Shown here piece after piece: positions 53,581-60,622 of a DNA stretch of 64,000 nucleotides. Made by a program: the position numbers and the translations under genes. Source of the stretch: Flavobacterium sp. LC2016-13 (GTDB lineage Bacteria > Bacteroidota > Bacteroidia > Flavobacteriales > Flavobacteriaceae); the NCBI RefSeq assembly GCF_009707955.1, contig NZ_WMDQ01000011.1:113708-177707 (forward strand). Reading direction: 5' to 3'. Below the pieces are notes generated by a model. That model had not been told where the DNA came from. It saw only the letters and a list, made by a program, of their open reading frames with translations, and ran no database searches. Within the stretch, counting starts at the first letter, position 1; each line of letters starts with the position of its first letter.

Positions 53581-54225
53581 TTAATTTTCTTTGCTTGATA
53601 AACCATCGTCTAAAACGAATAAAAGTTCACTGATCATTTTCGCTGTAGCACCCCAGACTTTATTATTATGTATTTCATAATACGGTACTGTAACTTGTTC
53701 CCCACGAATCAGCATTTCGCTCGACCCAATGATGTTTGGATTATAAATATCGTTTAGTTTTGTTTCTAGTATTTTTTCCACTTCTCTTTTGTCTCCAATA
53801 AAATCTGGTTTATACGAAAGATACCCAATGACAGGCAAAACCTTGAAATTGCTCGGGCCAATAAAAAGTTCTGTAAGTGTGCCTAAAATTTTTACATCAC
53901 TGATTTTTAAACCGATTTCTTCATTTGCTTCGCGTAAAGCAGTTTGAATTAGGTTTTCATCAGCAGGTTCATATTTTCCTCCGGGAAATGCAACTTGAGC
54001 AGAATGAACACCATCATAAGATGGACGTAAAATTAATGGCAGGTAAACTTCATCCTTAAAAGGATAAAAGAGAATCAAAACTGCGCTTCTCCGCGTGTGT
54101 TCATTAGGTTTGAAGCTGAGTCTTGTTTTGGAAGAATTTTGAATTACCTGATGTGCTGCTTCACCCGGAAGTGGCTTTTGCAGGTTTTTGGTAAGGTATT
54201 CTATGAATGAGTAAAATGATTTCAT
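53581..54225 (-). CDS. Nudix hydrolase, CoA-pyrophosphatase type
   Basis: 214 residues. The region HSAQVAFPGGKYEPADE, then TALREANEEIGLK, is a Nudix box of the UPF0035/CoA pyrophosphatase subgroup, with REANEE supplying the metal-binding Glu residues. The preceding PLILRPSYDGVHSAQ is a degenerate NuCoA signature. It would hydrolyse CoA or acyl-CoA to 3',5'-ADP and phosphopantetheine. It lies alone between two oppositely regulated redox genes. Housekeeping is its most likely role. Confidence 0.88.
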   Translation of the reverse strand: MKSFYSFIEYLTKNLQKPLPGEAAHQVIQNSSKTRLSFKPNEHTRRSAVLILFYPFKDEVYLPLILRPSYDGVHSAQVAFPGGKYEPADENLIQTALREANEEIGLKISDVKILGTLTELFIGPSNFKVLPVIGYLSYKPDFIGDKREVEKILETKLNDIYNPNIIGSSEMLIRGEQVTVPYYEIHNNKVWGATAKMISELLFVLDDGLSSKEN

Positions 54226-54285
54226 TTGGTTACGATTTATATTATTCTAATTCATCGAAATTTTAAAGTGTAAAGCCAATATATA

Positions 54286-54323
54286 AAGAGGCTGAATCTT
54301 CCAGTTTAAGATCCAGCCTCTTC
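54286..54323 (-). terminator. Rho-independent terminator of the DsbA-like gene
   Basis: Stem aagaggctg/cagcctctt with the loop region partly paired again (gatctt/aagatc). It follows the DsbA stop on the minus strand. Confidence 0.7.
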
Positions 54324-54329
54324 ATCATT

Positions 54330-55001
54330 TTAACAGCCGCAGGAAGTGTCTGTACAAGATTGTCCAGTTTGTAATTTTGAAACCGTTACATTTTTTAACC
54401 AATCGTCGACTGCTGGTTTTAAACTATCAAAACTTTGAAATCCATTAGAGATGATTTTAACTGTTCCGTTTTCTAAAGTAAGCAAGGTTGGAAATCCTTT
54501 TACACCTAATTGTTTACTAAATTCAAATCCTTGCTGTGTTTTAAGCTTTATTTCTTCTGAATTGAAATTTTCTAAAAAGCTATTTTTATCAACTCCAATT
54601 TCTTTAGACAGTTCAGCCAGAATATTTTCATTTGTTATATCTTTTCCTTCATAATAAAATGATTTTTGCATAAGATTCAAAAAATCATAATCTTTCTCTG
54701 GAGATAATTTCTGAACTACAATCAAAGCACGGCTTGCTGGTTCTGTGTCATATTTGAATGTATCGCTGACAAACTTCATCGAATGATCAAAATACTGACC
54801 GCTTCTTAAGTTTACATTTCTCCAGTGGTATTCTAAAAAATCTCTATATTCATAATCAACAACCTGCTTACTGCCTGGTGAAAATCCGCCAGAAACAATT
54901 TCTAAATCAATATTTGGATAATTCTCTTTTAACTTCTTTATTACTGGGCTAAAACCGTAACACCATGAACACATAGCGTCTGTGAAATAAAACATTTTCA
55001 T
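54330..55001 (-). CDS. DsbA-family (FrnE-like) thioredoxin-fold oxidoreductase
   Basis: 223 residues with no signal peptide. The active site is Cys11-Ser-Trp-Cys14 (DAMCSWCYGF) and the cis-Pro loop GVKGFPTLL follows a helical insert, the plan of cytoplasmic FrnE/2-hydroxychromene-isomerase-like DsbA proteins. A C-terminal Cys cluster (QSCTDTSCGC) is an uncommon addition that might bind metal or exchange disulfides. It is downstream of the AraC gene at 55156 but has its own operator-type promoter, so it may be a stress-induced thiol enzyme. Confidence 0.87.
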   Translation of the reverse strand: MKMFYFTDAMCSWCYGFSPVIKKLKENYPNIDLEIVSGGFSPGSKQVVDYEYRDFLEYHWRNVNLRSGQYFDHSMKFVSDTFKYDTEPASRALIVVQKLSPEKDYDFLNLMQKSFYYEGKDITNENILAELSKEIGVDKNSFLENFNSEEIKLKTQQGFEFSKQLGVKGFPTLLTLENGTVKIISNGFQSFDSLKPAVDDWLKNVTVSKLQTGQSCTDTSCGC

Positions 55002-55075
55002 AATTCTAAAATTTAAAGTTTTGTAAAATTCTGTTTAGGAATGTCAATTGAATAACAAACCATCTTTTAACAAGA

Positions 55076-55142
55076 CAAAATTAGTGTGGTTGAAAAGAAT
55101 CCTATTTCTTTAAAAGTTCAAAAAATACCCTATAAAGTTTAG
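55076..55142 (-). promoter_or_regulatory. AraC-type operator and -7 box of the DsbA-like gene
   Basis: On the minus strand, aaactttata begins at 55140 and gaacttttaa at 55119 (21-bp period). A perfect TAnnTTTG box (taattttg) begins at 55083, exactly 36 bp from the second half-site. The half-site core RAACTTTW is shared with the quinone reductase operator. Confidence 0.55.
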
Positions 55143-55155
55143 AGTTAGTGAAGAA

Positions 55156-56037
55156 TTAAAGCTTCTGCTGAAGTTGTTTTGGTGTATTTTTATATTTTTG
55201 TTTAAAGGAAGCTATAAAATGCGCAGGAGTTTCAAAACCTACTTCATACGCTATTTCTGTAATATTCATTTCAGATCTCAATAAGTTATATGCTTCTTCT
55301 AATCTACGCTCCATAATCCATTTTCCCGGATTCATTTTAAAAGTTTGGCTGAATTTACGTTTAAAGGTTGAGAGACTATAGTTGGCAAGAAATGCATATT
55401 GTTCTAAAGAAATATTCTCTTTGTAATGGCTTTGCATTAGCCGCACTAAATCGGGATTTAAATGCGTGTCTAGACTACGCAATTGCTCTTCAAAATAAGA
55501 TCCATCAGGTGCAGAAATTAAAATCTGAAACAATTCGCGAATTTTTAGAGGCAAGATCGATTCTAAACGTTTAGGATCTGTATTTAATGTTAAGCAGGTT
55601 TTAAGCTGTGAGATTAAAGCACACATGAGTTCATCTGCAGGAAGAAGTACCATATCACTTCTGCATGGGGTTTTTCTTTCTGAGACGTTTTTATTTACAT
55701 TTTCTAATATATTATCGACTTGAGAGCGCAGCCATTCATCTGAGAAAAAAATTATAATAGATTCATATCCTTTATTCGGATCGTCGACCTTATCGGTAAT
55801 CAAATACGAACCTCTTTTCATAAAAAAACCAGAACCCGCAGGAACAATAATTTTACTGCCGTGATCCAGAATTTCTTTTGTTCCTTCTAATACGACACTA
55901 ACGAGATTCATATGCACGCACATATTAGCTCTTTTTATTTCTTCTTTCTGTTTATAATGAAAGAGATAAATATCTTCATTCCAGGATAAAACATCCTGAC
56001 TCTCTTTTATAATAACATTGCAATCAAGATCTTTCAT
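55156..56037 (-). CDS. AraC-family transcriptional regulator of the OYE/DsrE genes
   Basis: 293 residues. The N-terminal sensor domain (about 1-170) is of the AraC cupin-like type (VVLEGTKEILDHGSKIIVP, GSGFFMKRGSYLI). HTH1 is SLEQYAFLANYSLSTFKRKF and HTH2 is ITEIAYEVGFETPAHFIASF, followed by KNTPKQL. Its own promoter, the OYE promoter and the DsrE-like promoter carry the same 27-bp operator, so it very probably controls all three and itself. The inducer may be an electrophile, given the OYE target. Confidence 0.9.
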   Translation of the reverse strand: MKDLDCNVIIKESQDVLSWNEDIYLFHYKQKEEIKRANMCVHMNLVSVVLEGTKEILDHGSKIIVPAGSGFFMKRGSYLITDKVDDPNKGYESIIIFFSDEWLRSQVDNILENVNKNVSERKTPCRSDMVLLPADELMCALISQLKTCLTLNTDPKRLESILPLKIRELFQILISAPDGSYFEEQLRSLDTHLNPDLVRLMQSHYKENISLEQYAFLANYSLSTFKRKFSQTFKMNPGKWIMERRLEEAYNLLRSEMNITEIAYEVGFETPAHFIASFKQKYKNTPKQLQQKL

Positions 56038-56063
56038 ATTGACATATTTAAAAAAACAGCCAA

Positions 56064-56119
56064 CAAACTTACAATGTTCGAAATTGAACGGAAATGGATG
56101 AATTTTACTTTATGATGGA
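56064..56119 (-). promoter_or_regulatory. Operator A of the OYE regulon and -7 box of the AraC gene
   Basis: Plus-strand aatggatgaattttacttta then tgatgga at 56093-56119, with direct half-sites AATGGA/GATGGA of 21-bp period. On the minus strand a perfect -7 box taagtttg (plus 56064-56071) lies 22 bp away. Confidence 0.7.
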
Positions 56120-56129
56120 TAATATTTAA

Positions 56130-56162
56130 AAAAGTAAGACGCTCAATTGGCGTCTTACTTTC
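56130..56162 (-). terminator. Rho-independent terminator of the OYE gene
   Basis: A strong stem aaagtaagacg/cgtcttacttt with a 9-nt loop. It is followed by T on both strands. Confidence 0.75.
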
Positions 56163-56177
56163 TACTATTTAAAACTT

Positions 56178-57266
56178 TCACAAAGAGCCTGCCTTTACAA
56201 AAGTCTGCCATCCACGCATGGTCTCAATAAAGCGTTCGCTTAACCCTCCTTGTCTCAGATAATCGGCCATTACAGGCAATTGCGGACTATCGTACATCGG
56301 ATTTGCTTTTACTTGAAGAGGAAAGTCACGCTGAAGAATAGCGGCACGTGCAATCAGTACAAAATCACAGCCTTCATCAAGAAGTTCTCCGGCACGCTGC
56401 GCACTCATAATTTTTCCTGCCGCTCCTAAACGAACTCCTTTTCGCGGGAGTTCTGTAAAAACACTTAGCATGGTTTTTCCTTTAAAGGTTCCTTCTCGAA
56501 CTAATTGAGCTGAATCCCAAAGAGCTAAATCCAAATAATCGATTAGTTCACGATCAAAAATATCAGCCGTAACTTCTCTCAATTCTTCCAATAGCAGTCC
56601 GTATCGTTCAATCGACAATCGCCAGCCAATCTGGAAATCAGGACCGCAGGCTCTACGAATTCCTTCGATAACTTCAATCGTAAATCGCGCACGGTTTTCT
56701 AAGCTTCCTCCATATTTATCTGTACGATCGTTTAAGTTTCGCGACATGAATTCAGAAAGAATCCACCCGAAAGCACCGTGTACTGAGATTCCATCAAAAC
56801 CTGCCAATTGAGCCCTTTTTGCTGCTGCGATAAAACTGTCACGAATTCGTTCTACTTCTTCCATTGTAATTGCTCTTATTCCTTCTACTGTTTTTCCTGA
56901 AGCCGGAGCCGGTATTCCTCCTATTGAAGGTTTAGCGCGATGTCCTGCATGATGCAACTGTACGGCAGACAAAGCACCACCATCTCGAATAGCCGACGCC
57001 ATTTTGGTAAGCCCGGGTAAATGATTATCACTGTGAATACCTAATTGTCTTTCAAACGCTATACCTCCTGCTTCTATAGTTGATGCGCTGGTTTGAATAA
57101 GTCCATAGCCACTTTGAGCGAGTTGTTCCATCCAAAATTGATCATATTCAGATGCTGTGCCATCAAATTCGCTTTGCTGGCTGGTTAATGGTGCAAGCAT
57201 GAAACGGTTTCTCATTGCCGGACCGTGCAGCAGAGTAAGCGGTTTAAATAAATCAGAAACAGACAT
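56178..57266 (-). CDS. Old yellow enzyme-family NADH:flavin oxidoreductase
   Basis: 362 residues from the ATG at 57266; the longer frame runs through the promoter. It is a TIM-barrel FMN enzyme with RNRFMLAPLTSQQSEFDG, VQLHHAGHRAKPS, the catalytic-site stretch ISVHGAFGWILSEFMS and a C-terminal phosphate-binding region (LGAAGKIMSAQRAGELLD). It reduces activated C=C bonds such as enals and nitro compounds with NAD(P)H. It is read toward the AraC gene and divergent from the DsrE-like gene; both promoters carry the same operator. Confidence 0.92.
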   Translation of the reverse strand: MSVSDLFKPLTLLHGPAMRNRFMLAPLTSQQSEFDGTASEYDQFWMEQLAQSGYGLIQTSASTIEAGGIAFERQLGIHSDNHLPGLTKMASAIRDGGALSAVQLHHAGHRAKPSIGGIPAPASGKTVEGIRAITMEEVERIRDSFIAAAKRAQLAGFDGISVHGAFGWILSEFMSRNLNDRTDKYGGSLENRARFTIEVIEGIRRACGPDFQIGWRLSIERYGLLLEELREVTADIFDRELIDYLDLALWDSAQLVREGTFKGKTMLSVFTELPRKGVRLGAAGKIMSAQRAGELLDEGCDFVLIARAAILQRDFPLQVKANPMYDSPQLPVMADYLRQGGLSERFIETMRGWQTFVKAGSL

Positions 57267-57311
57267 ATTGTTAATTTTTAAAGTTCTACTTATGTGAATT
57301 ATTATTGGATG

Positions 57312-57367
57312 CAAAGTTGTCTAGATAATCGTTCGTGAAAAATGGATGATTTTTACTTTATAATGGA
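57312..57367 (-). promoter_or_regulatory. Operator B of the OYE regulon and -7 box of the OYE gene
   Basis: Plus-strand aatggatgatttttacttta then taatgga at 57341-57367 (21-bp period). The minus-strand -7-like caactttg (plus 57312-57319) lies 22 bp away, as in operator A. Confidence 0.7.
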
Positions 57368-57424
57368 CGTTTTAAACCTGACTTTTCAAAGGCTCATTAG
57401 AGAAATTGCATTAAGAAAAAATTC

Positions 57425-57480
57425 TCCATCATAAAGTAAATTTCCTCCATTCTTTAGCACGCATTGCCGTCAGATCTTTG
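57425..57480 (+). promoter_or_regulatory. Operator C of the OYE regulon and -7 box of the DsrE-like gene
   Basis: Plus-strand tccatcataaagtaaatttc then ctccatt at 57425-57451, the inverted form of operators A and B. The -7-like gatctttg begins at 57473, 22 bp on, and the gene's ATG follows at 57504. Confidence 0.7.
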
Positions 57481-57503
57481 CGATGTTAATAAAATTTATT
57501 CAA

Positions 57504-57869
57504 ATGAAAAAAACAGCAATTATTATTCTTTCTGATCCAAAAGCAGGTTCAGAAGAAGCGTTAGGACGTGTATTCAATGCCTTAGCATCAGCTTATGAAT
57601 TCAAACACGAAGGTGAAGATGTAAAAATTATTTTTCAAGGAGCAGGTATAAGATGGCCTGAGCAACTAGAAAAACCAGAGCATCCAGTTCATGGACTTTA
57701 TAAAGAAGTAAAAGATCATGTTCACGGTCTCTCAAAAGGATGCGTTGCTGTATTTGGTACTGAAGTATCTGGTTATGAATTATTAAACGACAACGAAGTA
57801 CCGGGAACTCCTGGTTTACCAAGTTTTGTTAACCTTAGAAAAGAAGGTTACGATATTTTAATTTTCTAA
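57504..57869 (+). CDS. DsrE-like sulfur-relay-fold protein
   Basis: 121 residues from the ATG at 57504 (MKKTAIIILSDPKAGSEEAL). The alternating strands and helices (DVKIIFQGAGIRWPEQL, HVHGLSKGCVAVFGTEVSGY) fit the small DsrE/DsrF/YchN fold. The single Cys (KGCVAV) is at the position where active members carry their sulfur-accepting residue. It is divergent from the OYE gene and shares its operator, suggesting a role in handling the same electrophile stress or signal. It is followed by a strong terminator. Confidence 0.8.
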   Translation: MKKTAIIILSDPKAGSEEALGRVFNALASAYEFKHEGEDVKIIFQGAGIRWPEQLEKPEHPVHGLYKEVKDHVHGLSKGCVAVFGTEVSGYELLNDNEVPGTPGLPSFVNLRKEGYDILIF

Positions 57870-57879
57870 TCCAAAACTC

Positions 57880-57917
57880 CAACTGCCCTCTTTTTTCCTT
57901 AGAGGGCAGTTTTTTAA
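57880..57917 (+). terminator. Rho-independent terminator of the DsrE-like gene
   Basis: Stem aactgccctct/agagggcagtt with a T/C loop and a six-T tail. The gap from here to 58171 otherwise holds only a possible operator. Confidence 0.8.
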
Positions 57918-58072
57918 ATTTTTATAGAATTAAATTCAGATTATTTTAATGCAATAGACGGTTACTTTTTTAAGTACTTTAGCATAGCTGGATGCATTCT
58001 ATAAAATCAGAAATTTAAGTTATAATTTATGCAAGAGAGTTTTCAATATTACATGCATCAATTTTTAAATTT

Positions 58073-58099
58073 AGCTAAAAGTGTTCTAAAAACAGCTAA
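58073..58099 (+). promoter_or_regulatory. Possible direct-repeat operator before the 58172 AraC gene
   Basis: The motif agctaa occurs at 58073 and 58094 (21-bp period), the spacing seen at the other operators of the window. I found no clear TAnnTTTG box at the expected place, so this one is weaker. Confidence 0.3.
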
Positions 58100-58171
58100 G
58101 TCGCCTGTGGTGCAATTGTATTGAAGAACGTAATGGACTCAATTTTCAGAATTAATAAATAAACTCTAGAC

Positions 58172-59047
58172 ATGTTATCTCAATCTGTATATACACTTGT
58201 TAATCAACAAAATGGAAACTTATCATTTAAAATATTTGAGTTTGATAACAGCAGTTATTTTGATCATATTCAGCGTAATAATTATTTTACTCTGATCATT
58301 ATTACTTCGGGAGAAGGTTTAGCAAAAGTCGACCTTTGCGAGTATTCATTCAAAGAAAATACGTTATTTGCTTTTTATCCTTATCAACCTTTTATGCTGG
58401 CTTCAGAAGGACCGCTTACTGGTATTTCTATTCAGTTTCATCATGATTTTTTCTGTATTTACAGACATCATAAAGAGATTGCTGCTAATGGAATTTTATT
58501 TAATAATGTTTATCAGCAACCTTTTATTGTTCTGGATCAAAATAATAAGCAGATACTAATGAATATCGTGAGAGAAATTGTGAGTGAGTTGAAAATTGAA
58601 GCCTTGAGAAAAGATGAAGTTCTTGTTTCTTATTTAAAAATATTCTTGGTATTTGCTACTCGAATAAAACTCGAACAACAATCAATTAAAGAAGTAAATG
58701 GTAATGAAAAACAGCTTCTTATTATTCAGAACTTACGAAATGCTATTGAAGAAAATTTCAGAACAAAACATTCTGCAAGTGAATATGCCGATATTCTACA
58801 TGTATCGCCAGTAGTACTTGCACGTGCAGCCAAGAGCCATTTTAATATGACACTTTCAGACTTAATAACTGAAAGAATCATTGTTGAAGCAAAAAGAGAA
58901 TTGTATCTCACAGACAAAACGATCAAAGAGATCGCTTACGAACTTGGCTATGATGATGAATATTATTTCAGCAGAGTATTTAAAGGCAAAACTGAAATTT
59001 CTCCCCAGTTCTACAGAGATACAATAGGTTTTAATAAAGGAGCATAA
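58172..59047 (+). CDS. AraC-family transcriptional regulator
   Basis: 291 residues. The N-terminal sensor is cupin-like (NYFTLIIITSGEGLAKVDLC, NTLFAFYPYQPFML, GISIQFHHDFF). HTH1 is SASEYADILHVSPVVLARAA and HTH2 is IKEIAYELGYDDEYYFSRVF with a following PQFYRD. It is transcribed alone and closed by a terminator. Its sequence is only distantly related to the other four AraC proteins in the window, and no target site is evident nearby. Confidence 0.88.
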   Translation: MLSQSVYTLVNQQNGNLSFKIFEFDNSSYFDHIQRNNYFTLIIITSGEGLAKVDLCEYSFKENTLFAFYPYQPFMLASEGPLTGISIQFHHDFFCIYRHHKEIAANGILFNNVYQQPFIVLDQNNKQILMNIVREIVSELKIEALRKDEVLVSYLKIFLVFATRIKLEQQSIKEVNGNEKQLLIIQNLRNAIEENFRTKHSASEYADILHVSPVVLARAAKSHFNMTLSDLITERIIVEAKRELYLTDKTIKEIAYELGYDDEYYFSRVFKGKTEISPQFYRDTIGFNKGA

Positions 59048-59156
59048 TAGATTGACCAAAATAACTAAGTAGTTTAATTTTAGTAGATTTTATAATGCAA
59101 AACTGCCGCCATTAAACATTTTGTAACAAGATCACGATTTAGGGCGAGACATCCAA

Positions 59157-59197
59157 TAAAAAAAGGCTGTTTCATAAATTATGAAACAGCCTTTTAT
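59157..59197. terminator. Bidirectional Rho-independent terminator
   Basis: Stem aaaaggctgtttcat/atgaaacagcctttt with a 5-nt loop, an A-run before and T after. It lies between convergent genes. Confidence 0.8.
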
Positions 59198-59226
59198 ATC
59201 TTGTAAAGACAACTCTAATTCAACTT

Positions 59227-60057
59227 CTAGTATAAATAATTCAGAGCTGTAATATCATTAGCATTGAAAGCTCCAGTCTCGCTTGAACTGAAACATGCTC
59301 TCATATAAGAAGTTGCGTCATATCCTGAAGGTGTTCCCGGAATTAGAATTGCTCCAACTCCAGCAGTTCCTTCATTTGAATTCTGTCCACAACTTTGACG
59401 GCTGAACCAGTCTGTATGACGTAAACCAATGCAGTGTCCTATTTCGTGTGCAGATACGTGTGCATTTACACCTGTTGAATAAGTATCTAATCCGGAATAT
59501 AATGTAACTGAATTAAAAGGTGCGCCTCCTGAAGGGAAACCTGCTACTCCACCGGCAGATCCGGTTTGTCTCCGGACAACAATGTTTGCTCCTGATGTAC
59601 TAGAACTAAAAGTTAGCGTAAAGTTAATAGACAATCCTAAATTATTGTATCTGTTTATTGCTGCCTGCAATCCTGCACGCATATTTGTAGACAGAGCCGT
59701 TGTACCAGTACCTGTTAACCCAACAACTTTAATAGTTCTTGGAGCAGACACTAAATTAGTAGTACGGTATTGTTCTGTTGTAATACCTCCGTGAAGATCC
59801 ATTTTGTTTAATTGATCTTGAGTAATGACAATATCTCCTTCTATCAGGAATGCGTCTTCAGTGGTACCATCTAAATTAGTATTCTTAATTACCTGAACAT
59901 CTGTGGTATTTAACGAAAGTGATCTAATTTTGCTCAACACCTCAGGTGTTACTTTTAGAGATTCTTGGTTTGATTGAGCTGCCTCATCTTCTTTGTTACA
60001 AGAGAACAGCGTTAGCGCTATAAATGACAACGCTAAAATTGATTTAAATTTTTTCAT
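59227..60057 (-). CDS. Zinc metalloprotease lipoprotein, M57-like
   Basis: 276 residues. The lipoprotein signal MKKFKSILALSFIALTLFSC (Cys20) is followed by a linker and pro-like segment, then the catalytic part with the extended zinc motif HEIGHCIGLRHTDWF (HExxHxxGxxH) near residue 200, preceded by GVNAHVSA. Two Cys (SCGQNS, RACFSS) may form a disulfide. This matches the HEIGH-type M57 peptidase family of Bacteroidota. It should be anchored in the outer membrane and act on peptides outside the cytoplasm. It is transcribed alone. Confidence 0.9.
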   Translation of the reverse strand: MKKFKSILALSFIALTLFSCNKEDEAAQSNQESLKVTPEVLSKIRSLSLNTTDVQVIKNTNLDGTTEDAFLIEGDIVITQDQLNKMDLHGGITTEQYRTTNLVSAPRTIKVVGLTGTGTTALSTNMRAGLQAAINRYNNLGLSINFTLTFSSSTSGANIVVRRQTGSAGGVAGFPSGGAPFNSVTLYSGLDTYSTGVNAHVSAHEIGHCIGLRHTDWFSRQSCGQNSNEGTAGVGAILIPGTPSGYDATSYMRACFSSSETGAFNANDITALNYLY

Positions 60058-60622
60058 AATAATTTTTTGGTTTGTTAAATAAGTTGATAAAAAAGGGGTC
60101 TCTACAAAATATTGTAATATTTATTATCAAATTTATATAAATTTTAATCTTAAAATACTTATAAAATAGTAATTTAACAAATTTAACACTTTTTGTTACA
60201 TTATTTTATTAGAGTTTTTAATAATAATTATCTGATTATTATCGCAAGCCCAGTAAAATCAATAATTAAATATAAATCAGCTTGTTACACACAAAAATTC
60301 TATTTCAATATTTTATTTGGTTTAACATGTTCTTAAAATTTTGAAATCAATTTTTGACTCATTTAAAATAAAAAAAGAGTTATAAAAGAGAATATTACTC
60401 CTATAGATTTTGAAGACTCTGAACGATACAAAAAATCATATTTTTTTTACAAATATTTTAATAACTTTGATTTACCCAGAAAGGATAAATATTTCAAATA
60501 GAAATCATTAAGCATAAATTCCATCATTGCTTTATCAAAATAAGAAATGATAAACAGCTGCAATAGTCAATTTTGTATCATTGATATGGATGTTTATAAT
60601 TGCCCCAAAACAATTACAGTAA
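60058..60622. other. AT-rich divergent intergenic region between two protease genes
   Basis: About 565 bp containing both promoters. A TTG followed by TATAATTG shortly before 60600 is a weak candidate promoter for the subtilase. No ORF or repeat is supported. Confidence 0.4.
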
